From the IMG/VR virus record IMGVR_UViG_3300021976_000061, positions 1 through 28,154 of that record: a stretch of DNA of 28,154 nt. One strand, given 5' to 3'. Both the position numbers and the translations under genes were made by a program. Below are positions 7,268 through 15,399 of this stretch, one piece after another (position 1 is the stretch's first letter; every line of letters starts with the position of its first letter). The notes under the pieces are model-generated. The model did no database searches. It was not told the DNA's origin and saw nothing but the letters and a program-made list of their open reading frames with translations. This DNA is from a virus.

Positions 7268-8233
7268 ATGGCAACCATTAAGGTAACCGACCAGCTTCCG
7301 ACGAACTCTGCGGATGCGATGCGGGAGTTCGATGATCGCTATCTGGCGGTCTATGGCATCGCCCAACCGCCGGGGTGGGCGGACGACATCGGCGATCTAA
7401 TCGAAACCGCGTCCCCCGACGTGACGTTTCCGATCGGTCTGCTCTCCACGAAGTACCAGGAGTTCTCCGGCGAAAACCGGGCAAAGACCCTGCAAGAGAA
7501 GGACATTCGCGTCAAGGTCGCAGAGTACGACGCTGGCTATGAGGCCCGGCTAATCGATCTGACGACGAACGTTTTCGCCTATCAGAAGTGGCAACAGATC
7601 CCGGCGCGCTTCCTCGCGGCCGAGCAGCGCCATCGCAACGCGCAGGTTGCGGCGATGCTCGAGGCCGGGACGGTCGGCAACTCCGCAATCGACGGCGTTC
7701 CGTTTTTCAACGCGTCGCATCCCGCCAATCCGGCGGAAGGTACGGACGTTTTCAGCAACTATCAGGCGTCCACGAAGGATGTCGTTTCGCTCGTCAATAT
7801 CGAGGCGGAAGCCACGATCATGATGGGGGTCCTGGACGAGAACGGACAGAAGCTCGGGATCCAGCCCGACACCATTCTCGTCCCGACGGGGAAGTTCCTG
7901 GCACTCACGAATCTCTTGAAGCAGGACATCGTTGCGAGCACAGCCGGAACGGCGACGGTGCGCAACCCCTTCCTTGGGGTTTTCAATGTCGTGCACGTCC
8001 CCGAACTCACGGACGTCAACGATTGGTACCTGGTCGATTCGAAGGCGTTGTCCCAGGGGTTGACCCCGTGGGGCATGCTCCGATACCAGCCGGCCGCGTC
8101 GCTCGGCCTGCGCCATTGGGACGAGGACTCGGACTTTTTCAAGAACACCGGGAAAATCAAGGTGTCCTCGCACATCTGGTATGGGTTCGCCCTGCTCTTC
8201 CCGCACGCAATCCGCCTCGTCAAGGGCGCGTGA
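7268..8233 (+). CDS. Major capsid protein (Mu gpT-like)
   Basis: The 321-residue length and pattern fit the Mu T major head subunit, which has the HK97 fold. The N-terminal part carries FPIGLLSTKYQEFSGENR, then KTLQEKDIRVKVAEYDAGYEARLID, equal to the family block before the long spine helix AEQRHRNAQVAAMLEAG. It is followed by the DGVPFFNASHP motif typical of gpT, where newly formed capsid lattice loops occur. The later VPTGKFLALTNLLK and C-terminal WYGFALLFPHAI segments also fit. Many copies would form the icosahedral shell after gpI processing. ATG 7268 gives a complete family N-terminus. Confidence 0.9.
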   Translation: MATIKVTDQLPTNSADAMREFDDRYLAVYGIAQPPGWADDIGDLIETASPDVTFPIGLLSTKYQEFSGENRAKTLQEKDIRVKVAEYDAGYEARLIDLTTNVFAYQKWQQIPARFLAAEQRHRNAQVAAMLEAGTVGNSAIDGVPFFNASHPANPAEGTDVFSNYQASTKDVVSLVNIEAEATIMMGVLDENGQKLGIQPDTILVPTGKFLALTNLLKQDIVASTAGTATVRNPFLGVFNVVHVPELTDVNDWYLVDSKALSQGLTPWGMLRYQPAASLGLRHWDEDSDFFKNTGKIKVSSHIWYGFALLFPHAIRLVKGA

Positions 8234-8236
8234 TTC

Positions 8237-8497
8237 GTGACGACTAAGGGGATCGAATCAGCGGTCGACTCCAAGGATTACGCCGACCCCGCGGCGGATC
8301 TGAGTCTGATCGCGGAGCGCGGGCTTCCGAGCCGGCGCATTCGACCGCTCACGTCCGGAAACCTCGTCGTGACCCTCGTCGGAACGAAAGCGGGGGACGC
8401 GCCGCGGACGTTGGCGGTAACCGCCAACGTGGACGAGGATATCCAAGTCACGACCGTACACGCCGCGACGAACATCCTCTTTCGCGTCTATTGGTGA
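8237..8497 (+). CDS. Small unknown head-associated protein
   Basis: An 86-residue protein starting at GTG 8237, three bases after the capsid stop, and ending three bases before the next start. It is mostly polar N-terminally and beta-strand-like in its second half, with VVTLVGTKAG and a Val/Thr-rich stretch. There is no recognisable motif, signal peptide or membrane segment. The position between major capsid and the gp36-like adaptor suggests a head accessory or minor decoration protein. The function is not known. Confidence 0.6.
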   Translation: MTTKGIESAVDSKDYADPAADLSLIAERGLPSRRIRPLTSGNLVVTLVGTKAGDAPRTLAVTANVDEDIQVTTVHAATNILFRVYW

Positions 8498-8500
8498 CCC

Positions 8501-9139
8501 GTGGCGGTCTCCTACGCCACGCGCGCGGACTTGTACCGCTACGGACTCCCGCGCGGTCTGCTGTCCAACCCTGGTCGGCTGGCCGCAACGGTGTCCACGA
8601 TCGGTGACACGTTCGAACTCGAGGATCACGGGTTCGAGAGCGGCGCGGAGGTACAGCTCCGCGCCGAGGCGGGCGGCGCGCTCCCTGCGCCGCTAGTCGG
8701 CGGCACGATCTACTACGTGCTCCGGGTGAGCGATTCGCTCTTTCGGCTCGCCGAAACGCTCGGCGGCGCGGTCATCGACTTGACGTCGGAAGGGGGCTCG
8801 ATCGTCGTCGCGGCGTCGCTCGAACCGACGATTGATGCGGAGCTCGAACGGTGCTCGCGGCTGTTCGACACGTACCTACCGGCGCACGCGGTCCCCTTAG
8901 TCGCGCCGTTTCCCGCGTTCGTCTCGGCCTGCGTGGCCAAGCTCGCGGCCGCGGCGCTCCTCGAAATCACCGGCCAGTCCTCCGCGCTCGTCCAGGCGAG
9001 CGCGGAGCAGACCCGGAAGGAAATGGCGCGGCTTGCCGGGGGTATCAACCTCCGGGATCCAGCGGCAACGTCGGCAAGCAATTGCGCGATCGGCTGGTAT
9101 CCCGCGGCCGATAGAGGTGGACCGGACACCGTACCTTGA
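8501..9139 (+). CDS. Head-tail adaptor (Mu gp36/DUF1320-like) with an inserted beta domain
   Basis: The N-terminal YATRADLYRYGLP and the later segment from about residue 108 (IDAELERCSRLFDTYL, then PAFVSACVAKLAAAALLEI) match the two halves of the Mu gp36/DUF1320 connector family, which links portal and tail. Between them, residues about 28-104 form a separate module: DTFELEDHGFESGAEV, then TIYYVLRVSDSLFRLAET and GGAVIDLTSEGG. I recognise this pattern as a beta module common in phage structural proteins. It makes this protein, at 212 residues, longer than typical gp36. GTG 8501 is the start, and the stop overlaps the next TTG start as TTGA. Confidence 0.72.
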   Translation: MAVSYATRADLYRYGLPRGLLSNPGRLAATVSTIGDTFELEDHGFESGAEVQLRAEAGGALPAPLVGGTIYYVLRVSDSLFRLAETLGGAVIDLTSEGGSIVVAASLEPTIDAELERCSRLFDTYLPAHAVPLVAPFPAFVSACVAKLAAAALLEITGQSSALVQASAEQTRKEMARLAGGINLRDPAATSASNCAIGWYPAADRGGPDTVP

Positions 9140-9534
9140 TCCGTGGTGACTTCTCGCGGCTGTCCAAAATCAAGGCGTCGCTTCGGGCGATGCCAACCGT
9201 CCTCGCGCAGCGCGTGGCGGCGCGCATCGCGCCCGTGATCACGGACCTCGCTCGGGGGACCTACGGCGGGCAACGGAACGTGTACGGGGACGCGTGGCGA
9301 GAGCGCGTCGACGGAAGCGATGCAACCCTCGTCGCAACCGGCGCGCTCAAGAGCAAGGTCAAGTTCGCGGCGGTCGGGACGTTGATCCGGGTCGTGCTCG
9401 GGACGAGGTACGCCAAATACCAGATCGGTATGCGGCGCATTCTGCCCGCCCCGTCCGCGCCGCTCCCGACCGAATGGTCAGCACGAATTGAGCGCGAGGC
9501 GCAGGACGAGATTCGAAAGGAACTCAAGTCGTGA
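9136..9534 (+). CDS. Virion morphogenesis protein (Mu gpG / HK97 gp10-like)
   Basis: A 132-residue basic protein with the short motifs typical of the phage virion morphogenesis or tail completion family: YGDAWRERVDG near residue 50, LVATGALKSKVKF near 65-77, and a VLGTRYAKYQ strand. Such proteins complete the head-tail junction. TTG 9136 overlaps the preceding stop (TTGA), and no in-frame ATG or GTG lies nearby, so TTG is accepted. The stop overlaps the next GTG as GTGA. The gene lies between adaptor and terminator genes as expected for this family. Confidence 0.72.
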   Translation: MIRGDFSRLSKIKASLRAMPTVLAQRVAARIAPVITDLARGTYGGQRNVYGDAWRERVDGSDATLVATGALKSKVKFAAVGTLIRVVLGTRYAKYQIGMRRILPAPSAPLPTEWSARIEREAQDEIRKELKS

Positions 9535-10100
9535 TTTACGAAATCACGAAGGAGCTACGCGCGGCATTGAAGTCGCGCGGCGTCCCTTTTCCCGTCCTGT
9601 ACGGGCCGGAGCGCACGCAGTCGGCCGCCATGGTCGCCGAGCGGATAGTGATCCAGCGCGCCGAGGACTCAACGGGGCCCGCGCGGTCCGTCCACCGCAA
9701 TCCCAAGCTCCGCGGCGTCCGCCTGCAAGGCGTGATGATCCGCATCTATGCGCGGTCCGGACTCGCGGGCGCGGCCGTGCACGATCATGAGCGGCGCGCC
9801 GAGGCGGTCCTTGACCGGGTGCAGGCGGTCCTATCATTGATCGCGGCCGGACGCCGCAATGCACTCGAATGGGGCGCCGGTAAATTCCTACTGCCGGAAG
9901 ACCTCGAGGCGTCCGAGACCTGGCCGGGCGCGGTCTACGAATTGGCGTGCTCGATCGAGCGCGGGATTTTCGACACTGATTGGCAGGGCGAGGCACAGCC
10001 CGAGGCGCCCCTCGGCGGCGTCAAGAATCGAACGGACGTGACGGCGGCGGGCGCGCCCGAGGGCGGACCGGTAGTTACGGCATGCGGAGCAGCGAGCTAA
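9531..10100 (+). CDS. Probable tail terminator protein
   Basis: A 189-residue protein in the slot of the tail terminator or Mu gp37-like protein, immediately before the sheath gene. The N-terminal helix (MIYEITKELRAALKSRG), then PFPVLYGPE and the later LRGVRLQGVMIRIYARS strand, followed by a helix with HERRAEAVLDRV, fit the alpha/beta terminator fold. The C-terminal 40 residues are low in complexity. GTG 9531 overlaps the preceding stop. The family call is based on gene order plus the helix-strand pattern rather than a strong motif. Confidence 0.55.
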   Translation: MIYEITKELRAALKSRGVPFPVLYGPERTQSAAMVAERIVIQRAEDSTGPARSVHRNPKLRGVRLQGVMIRIYARSGLAGAAVHDHERRAEAVLDRVQAVLSLIAAGRRNALEWGAGKFLLPEDLEASETWPGAVYELACSIERGIFDTDWQGEAQPEAPLGGVKNRTDVTAAGAPEGGPVVTACGAAS

Positions 10101-11795
10101 ATGGCAACCCTTCCGAGCGCAAACGTACGGGTCGACGCACGCGCGAGCGCAATCGCGGCCGGGACCGATCTGCTCTGCATGATTGCGCCCGTACCGTTGA
10201 ATGCGGACGTGACGCCGCGGCTGTTCGTGTCGGCGCAGGCGCTGCTCGACTTCCACGGCTATTCGCCGAGCGCCGACTATTGCGCGATGCACTTCGACGC
10301 GCCGAGCAAACCCGTCCTATTCGTCGGCGTCCCGATCGTCACTGCGGGCGCGGTCGCTGACGAGGATGACACGCAGGTCGACGGGACGAGCGCCGTCACC
10401 GTCACCGGTACGCCGCTGGACGAGTCCAACGTCGAGCTCACGGTCACGCGCGGCGGCACGGTGTCGACGGACGACATCGCGTTCGACCTGTCGGCCGACG
10501 GCGGCCGGACGGTGCGCAGCGTGCGCCTCGGGACGGCGACGAGCTACACGATTCCGTACCTCGGAGTCACGATCAACTTCGCGGCGGGAACGCTGCTCGT
10601 GGACGACGCGTACACGTTCCGCACCTCGGCGCCGCGCGGCGACCAGGTCGGTATGCAGGCGGCGCGGCTCGCGTTGGCCGCACAGCAAAAGCAGTTTCGA
10701 TCCATTCTGCTCGGCTGGGATCTGCAAGACGAGGACGACGCGGCGGATCTACTCGCAGAGGTCGACGCATACGAGACCGCGAACGAGCGCTTTACCTACG
10801 CGCGCGCGAACGTGCGCGATCACCATCCCGAGGCGGTCAAGGCTGCTCTCGGCACCCTGACGTTCGCGGAGGTTGGGTTGACCGGTGACACGGTGACCCG
10901 CTCCGCGGGCTCGTGGCTCACCGATGGTTTCCGCGTCGGTCAGGTCGTGACGTTCTCCGGCACCGTTTCAAACAACGTCTCCGGTCCGATCGCCGCGCTA
11001 TCAGCGACCGTCATGACGATGGGGGATACAGATCTCTTGGCCGAAGCTGCGGTCGCGGGCGCAGCGGTCGGCGCGGCGGAGTCCGCCGTTGCGTGGCGCA
11101 CGGACATCGACGCGGAGTTCGCCGACGTGACGGACGCGCCTCGGCTGGTGCTCGCGGCCGGGCGCGCCCGCAAGGCGAGTCCGATCCACGGCTGGCGCCT
11201 GCGCCGTCCCGTCGCCTGGGCCGTCACGCTCCGGGACTATGCGAGCGACGTCCACATTCCCACGTGGCGGAAGGCGGACGGGGCGCTGGACGGTTGGGAC
11301 CTCGAGGACGAGGACGGCGCGACCGTGGAGCATGACGAACGGATCGACGGCGGACTGCTCGCGGCCGGGTTCACGTGCCTTCGCACGTACGCCAACGGCC
11401 CGGCCGGCGCGTACGTCGCGCTCGACCTGACGCGCGCCGAGGACGCGTCCTTGCTTTCGCGGACGCACAACCAAGCGGTTGCAAACGTCGGGTGTGCCGT
11501 CACGCATGTGGAGACAGAGAACGCAATCGGCGAAGTCCTCGTCCTCCGCGCCGGCGGGCTCGCAACCGAGGGGAGCCTCAAGGAAATCGAAGCGCGCGTC
11601 AACAGCGCGCTCGCAATGGCGTTGCTCCAAAGCAAGGGCGGGAATCCCCCGCGCGCGTCGGGCGCCGTCTGGACCGCGAGCCGGAGTGACGTGCTCAACG
11701 TTCCCGGCGCGGAGCTCAACGGCGTCCTCGCGCTGGAAATCAACGGCACCCTCGAGCACATCAATACCGTGGTGCGTATTCGGTCGGCGGGCTAA
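10101..11795 (+). CDS. Contractile tail sheath protein (DUF2586-like) with two inserted domains
   Basis: The 564-residue protein forms the outer contractile tube. An N-terminal Gly/Ala-rich domain is followed by a beta module at about 86-180 ending YTFRTSAP, typical of DUF2586 sheath proteins. A helix with SILLGWDLQDEDDAADLLAEV then leads to the sheath core. A second beta module sits near 250-325 (TGDTVTRSAGSW, GFRVGQVVTFSG), of a kind scattered through phage structural proteins. The C-terminal region with RTYANGPAGAYVALDL, then LNVPGAELNGVLALEINGTLEHINTVV, looks like the interlocking end. The following tube, chaperone and tape-measure genes support the sheath role. ATG 10101 directly follows the previous stop. 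Confidence 0.83.
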   Translation: MATLPSANVRVDARASAIAAGTDLLCMIAPVPLNADVTPRLFVSAQALLDFHGYSPSADYCAMHFDAPSKPVLFVGVPIVTAGAVADEDDTQVDGTSAVTVTGTPLDESNVELTVTRGGTVSTDDIAFDLSADGGRTVRSVRLGTATSYTIPYLGVTINFAAGTLLVDDAYTFRTSAPRGDQVGMQAARLALAAQQKQFRSILLGWDLQDEDDAADLLAEVDAYETANERFTYARANVRDHHPEAVKAALGTLTFAEVGLTGDTVTRSAGSWLTDGFRVGQVVTFSGTVSNNVSGPIAALSATVMTMGDTDLLAEAAVAGAAVGAAESAVAWRTDIDAEFADVTDAPRLVLAAGRARKASPIHGWRLRRPVAWAVTLRDYASDVHIPTWRKADGALDGWDLEDEDGATVEHDERIDGGLLAAGFTCLRTYANGPAGAYVALDLTRAEDASLLSRTHNQAVANVGCAVTHVETENAIGEVLVLRAGGLATEGSLKEIEARVNSALAMALLQSKGGNPPRASGAVWTASRSDVLNVPGAELNGVLALEINGTLEHINTVVRIRSAG

Positions 11796-11800
11796 GCGGC

Positions 11801-12289
11801 ATGTCAGAGCAGGAATTCCCGACCCTCAACGACGTCGCCCCTTCGTGGGCCGATCTAACCGTATCCATTCCGGTGTACGGCGGCGTCGCGGTCAAGACGG
11901 CAGATATCGTCGGGATTACGTGGGAGGAAACGGTCGAGGTCGGCGCCGTCCGCGGTCTGTCCGGCGGACGTAAGCGCAAGCGCACGCGCGGTCAGTATGA
12001 CTGCTCCGCTTCGCTCACCATGCTGCGCCAGGGCTATCGTACGCTCGCAGCCGCGTTGACCGCGCGCGCGAAGGCGCTCGGGGTCGGTCTGAGCCTGATC
12101 GGTTTCGATATCGTGCTGCTCCATACCACGCCCGAGCTCACCGGCGATTCCGAGGTGCACGAGGTCAAAATCGAGGGGTGTCGAATGACCGGCCGCTCGG
12201 GTGACATGGCGGAGGGTACGGACGCGGATCAGATCGAGACGACGGTCGATTGTATGCGCATTCTGGTGGACGGGATCCCGCTTCTATGA
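11801..12289 (+). CDS. Tail tube protein
   Basis: A 162-residue protein between sheath and tail assembly chaperone, the standard place of the inner tube subunit. Strands such as DLTVSIPVYGGVAVK and the C-terminal HEVKIEGCRMTGR, then DQIETTVDCMRILVDG, fit the beta-barrel tube fold. In a contractile phage the tube is driven through the cell envelope when the sheath contracts. The start lies five bases after the sheath stop, and the stop overlaps the next ATG as ATGA. Confidence 0.75.
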   Translation: MSEQEFPTLNDVAPSWADLTVSIPVYGGVAVKTADIVGITWEETVEVGAVRGLSGGRKRKRTRGQYDCSASLTMLRQGYRTLAAALTARAKALGVGLSLIGFDIVLLHTTPELTGDSEVHEVKIEGCRMTGRSGDMAEGTDADQIETTVDCMRILVDGIPLL

Positions 12290-12699
12290 ACATTGCCGAA
12301 CTCGAGGCCCGACGAACGGAACGCAAGGCGGCCGCAACGCGAGCGCGCGAGGAGCAATACGCACAGGATCTCGAGGCGCTCGACGCGCTGGAGACGGAGC
12401 TCGGAGACGGCGCCGTGTCCCCGATCGATCTGGCGGCGCACAGCGCCGGGCTCCCGACAATGGTCGTCGTCCGAACGCCGTCAGCGCTGCATTTCAAGCG
12501 ATTTCGAGACATGGTGCGGCGCGCGAAGGACGGCAACACCGGCGCCGCTACGGACCTCTTGGCGGACGTGTCCGTTGCCTATCCCGACCCGGACACGTAC
12601 GCCCGCGTTCGCGAGGCGTTCCCGGGCGTGCATGACAGCGTCGGGGTCGTCGCGATCCGCCTCGCGCAGGGTCAGGCGACGAACGAGGGAAAAGGCTAG
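12286..12699 (+). CDS. Tail assembly chaperone, short (G) form
   Basis: The 137-residue 0-frame product starts at ATG 12286, which overlaps the tube stop, rather than at the upstream in-frame start. It has a charged helical N-terminus (ELEARRTERKAAATRARE) and a C-terminal segment with LHFKRFRDMVRRAKDG and YARVREAFPG. It lies between the tube and tape-measure genes, where phages encode the G and G-T chaperones that coat the tape measure during tail assembly. Its last codons contain the slippery heptamer G-GGA-AAA three codons before the TAG. The G-T form is produced by slipping there. Confidence 0.83.
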   Translation: MNIAELEARRTERKAAATRAREEQYAQDLEALDALETELGDGAVSPIDLAAHSAGLPTMVVVRTPSALHFKRFRDMVRRAKDGNTGAATDLLADVSVAYPDPDTYARVREAFPGVHDSVGVVAIRLAQGQATNEGKG

Positions 12700-12742
12700 G
12701 ACGCCTCGTCAAGGACGGCCGCGGTAACCGCGGCGTCCTAGC
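12687..12742 (+). promoter_or_regulatory. Programmed -1 ribosomal frameshift site
   Basis: Bases 12687-12693 read G-GGA-AAA in the chaperone frame, a canonical X-XXY-YYZ slippery heptamer. One base later, GCTAGGACGCC (12695-12705) is perfectly complementary to GGCGTCCTAGC (12732-12742), an 11-bp stem. A compact alternative hairpin, CCGCGG-TAA-CCGCGG (12719-12733), lies inside. The -1 frame then stays open for 54 codons and its TAG (12855-12857) shares its last base with the tape-measure GTG. Together this is strong evidence of a G/G-T frameshift; the efficiency cannot be read from sequence. Confidence 0.9.
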
Positions 12743-12857
12743 TGAGTGCTTGCTCGCACTCTTCCGCGGCTCGGGGGACGTCGAGGCGCAGGCCGGCGCG
12801 TACGCGCTGGCTGACGCACTGATCCGTATTCGTCAGGCGTTGCGGGGTAAACGATAG
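12693..12857 (+). CDS. Frameshift extension of the tail assembly chaperone (T domain)
   Basis: This part is translated only after a -1 slip at 12687-12693, and adds 54 residues to the 136 preceding ones, for a G-T fusion of about 190 residues. It begins RLGRLVKDGRGNRGVLAE and ends ALIRIRQALRGKR. It has no start codon of its own and would be missed as a separate gene. The family's T domain is thought to recruit tail tube subunits to the chaperone-coated tape measure. The stop overlaps the tape-measure start by one base, which fits translational coupling. Confidence 0.85.
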   Translation, partial: RLGRLVKDGRGNRGVLAECLLALFRGSGDVEAQAGAYALADALIRIRQALRGKR

Positions 12858-14833
12858 TGGGCGACGGGACGCGGTTTGACATTGACGTCGTAGCGAAGGC
12901 GGATTCCGCCATCGCCGCGGCGGCCGCCGTGTCTCGGCTCGAGGGCGAGCTCCGCGCCGCGGGTGACGCGTCGACGGCGTCGGCCGCGGCGGTCGCGGCG
13001 GGGGAGGCAAAGTACAAGCAGCTCGAGGTTGCGGCGTCGCGCGCGGCGTCCACCGCGGAGCGCCTCGGCGCAACGCTCGACGCGCATCAGGCCAAGATGC
13101 AGGCTGCCATGGACGCCGGCAATGACGGTGCGTTCTGGCGGCTTGCTCCGAAGATGGTGGAGCTCGAGGGGAAGCAACGCGCAGCGGCGGCCGCGGCGCA
13201 GGCGGCCGCGTCCGCTCTCAAGGGTGAGGCCGCGTCGCTCGACGCCGCGAAGTCTGCCGCGAACGCGGCGGACGCGGCGCACGTGAAGCTCGGTCAGGAT
13301 ATCAAGGCGGCGGGCGTCGCCGCAAAGGACGCGGCCAAAGCACTCGACGTCGCGAAAGAGGCGGAGCAAAAGGCCGTCACGGCGGCGCGCGGGAGCGGGT
13401 CGATTGACACGTTCGGGCGCTCGTTCAAAAAGCTTGGCGGTCCCGTCGGTCAGGCCGCGGACACGGTTGGGGATTTCGTCGAGTCCGCCGAGGAGCTGTC
13501 GGGCGCGCTCGGTGGCGCGGGCGGGTTGCTCGCGATCTCCGCCGTCCTATTCGTGGCGATCGCCGCGGCGGCCGCGGCCGCGACGATCGCGATCGTCAAG
13601 TGGGCCGTCGGGTTGGCGGACGCAAACCGCTCGGCCGCGTTGAATGTCGAGGCGCTCGAGGCCTCGAGCGAGGCGTTGCGAGGACTCTCCGGGATCCTTC
13701 CGGGCGTCTCGGGCGCGACGGGTCTCGCGTCCGACAAGGTCGCCGACCTGGCGAAGCAACTGGCGTCCGCCGGCGTATCGGCCGCGGACATGCCGGACGC
13801 GCTGCGCGCCGCCGCAATGCAGGCCGCTGCACTCGGGCAGGCCGACGTAGGCAAGCTCGCGGCAGATCTCAAGGCGGGAAAGAAGTCCGCGGCACAGCTC
13901 CGAAAGGAGATGGAGAAGACTTTCGGCGGCGTCGTCAAAAAGAAGCTCCTCGGGATCGACGCCCAGGCCGCGGCGCTCAAGAAAAACCTCGCGGCGACGT
14001 TCGGCGGTCTCGATATTGAGCCGCTACTCGCAGGCGCCGCGAAGCTGGTCGGGTTGCTCGACGCGAACACGGCGACGGGCCGCGCACTGAAGTTGATTTT
14101 CGAAGGGGTGTTTCAGCCGCTCATTGACGGCGCGGTCGCTGCGATCCCCGTCATCGAACGCCTATTCATCGGCGCGACGATCCTCGCACTGAAAGCTTAC
14201 ATAGCGCTCAAGCCCTACGGGGAAGAGATCGCGTTCGTCGCGAAAGTCTTCGCTGTGCTCGCGGCGATTGTGGTCGGGGTAGTTGTCGGGTCGATCGCAC
14301 TGTTCGTCGGGTTCATCGCCGGCGCCGTTGCGATCATTGGCCTGGCGATCGCGGCCGTCGTCGCGCTTGGAGCTGTCATCATTGGCGCGCTGGGCGGCGC
14401 GATCGACTGGCTCACGTCGCTGGACTTCGCGTCCATCGCGACCGGTCTAATTGATGGGCTCGTCGGCGGCATCGTGTCCGGTACCGGGATCGTGGTCGAT
14501 GCGATTCGCGGACTCGGTTCGTCGGCCATGAGCGCGCTAAAGGGCGTCCTCGGCATTGCGTCTCCGTCGAAAGTGTTCGAGGGTTTCGGTATCAACACTG
14601 CGGAGGGTTTCGCGGGCGGCGTTGACGACGGCGCAGGCGCGGCGCAGTCCGCGCTCGCGAGCATGGTCGAACCGCCCGACGCGCCCGGAGCGAAGGGTGC
14701 TGGCGGCGGCGCGGTGTCCTTCACGATCAACATCAACGCCCCGTCCGGCGACGCGAAGTCGATCGGCGCGGAGGTGCATCAGGCGGTCGCCGATCTGGTC
14801 GCCCAATGGGGATTGGAGCTCGGCGCAACATGA
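12857..14833 (+). CDS. Tape measure protein
   Basis: This 658-residue protein sets tail length and is likely threaded into the envelope at infection. Residues about 1-200 are Ala-rich helix and coiled coil. A hydrophobic stretch near 219-255 and a longer one near 455-515 resemble membrane segments seen in tape measures. GIASPSKVFEGFG near 570 is a hallmark of phage tape measures. By the usual rule of about 0.15 nm per residue, the tail would be near 100 nm, which is a family rule and not a measurement. GTG 12857 shares its first base with the frameshift stop. The stop overlaps the next ATG. Confidence 0.9.
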   Translation: MGDGTRFDIDVVAKADSAIAAAAAVSRLEGELRAAGDASTASAAAVAAGEAKYKQLEVAASRAASTAERLGATLDAHQAKMQAAMDAGNDGAFWRLAPKMVELEGKQRAAAAAAQAAASALKGEAASLDAAKSAANAADAAHVKLGQDIKAAGVAAKDAAKALDVAKEAEQKAVTAARGSGSIDTFGRSFKKLGGPVGQAADTVGDFVESAEELSGALGGAGGLLAISAVLFVAIAAAAAAATIAIVKWAVGLADANRSAALNVEALEASSEALRGLSGILPGVSGATGLASDKVADLAKQLASAGVSAADMPDALRAAAMQAAALGQADVGKLAADLKAGKKSAAQLRKEMEKTFGGVVKKKLLGIDAQAAALKKNLAATFGGLDIEPLLAGAAKLVGLLDANTATGRALKLIFEGVFQPLIDGAVAAIPVIERLFIGATILALKAYIALKPYGEEIAFVAKVFAVLAAIVVGVVVGSIALFVGFIAGAVAIIGLAIAAVVALGAVIIGALGGAIDWLTSLDFASIATGLIDGLVGGIVSGTGIVVDAIRGLGSSAMSALKGVLGIASPSKVFEGFGINTAEGFAGGVDDGAGAAQSALASMVEPPDAPGAKGAGGGAVSFTININAPSGDAKSIGAEVHQAVADLVAQWGLELGAT

Positions 14834-15399
14834 GCCTAAACCCGATCGACCACGAGGATCTTTTCGAGGCGCCGATCATCGGCGGCCGAACGATGCCAGG
14901 ATCCGTCAAGCTGAGCGGCCACGATCGCGAGTTCAAATACGACGACAAGGAAGGGGACGGGCAATCGGGCGCGAGCTCCGAATATAAGGGGCGCAAGCTC
15001 GGCGGATTCCTGGCGACCGTTTACCTGGTAAAGGATGACACGCAGGGGTTGGACGAATTCGCGGAGTGGGATGATTTCCAGGCGAGCGTCCTGGAGAAGT
15101 CCCTAGCGGTCGACCCACCCGCCGCATTGCTCATCTATCATCCGGACCTTTTGCGCAACGGCTATGACTGCGTGTCCGTGCAAAAGATCGGCGGCATGAC
15201 GCACGACGAAAAGGGTGGCGCAACGGTCGCCGTCGCATTCAAGGAATACGCGCCGCCGAAAACGGCGGGCGGGAGCCCCAAGCCAAAGGGTGGCGGGCAG
15301 GGTGGCGCCGCGTGGGAGCAGGGCAAGGCGGCACCGGACCCGAACGCAGCAGCGAAAGCGGAGCTGGATGCATTGGTGGCGGAGGCTAGCAAACCGTGA
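14830..15399 (+). CDS. Baseplate or tail connector protein downstream of tape measure
   Basis: I chose ATG 14830, which overlaps the tape-measure stop (ATGA), giving 189 residues. The N-terminal portion has PIIGGRTMPGSVKLSGHDREFKYD, followed by strands LGGFLATVYLVKDD, and a C-terminal Gly/Pro/Lys-rich tail (PKPKGGGQGG). The position between tape measure and hub is that of proteins that link tube to hub. I see no LysM repeat. I do not recognise a specific family, so the call rests on context. The stop overlaps the following GTG. Confidence 0.6.
   Translation: MSLNPIDHEDLFEAPIIGGRTMPGSVKLSGHDREFKYDDKEGDGQSGASSEYKGRKLGGFLATVYLVKDDTQGLDEFAEWDDFQASVLEKSLAVDPPAALLIYHPDLLRNGYDCVSVQKIGGMTHDEKGGATVAVAFKEYAPPKTAGGSPKPKGGGQGGAAWEQGKAAPDPNAAAKAELDALVAEASKP

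Noticed and set aside
6217-7278. Minus-strand frame of 353 codons opposite scaffold and decoration genes
   Set aside because: It crosses two well-supported genes, is Arg-rich and has no recognisable domain.
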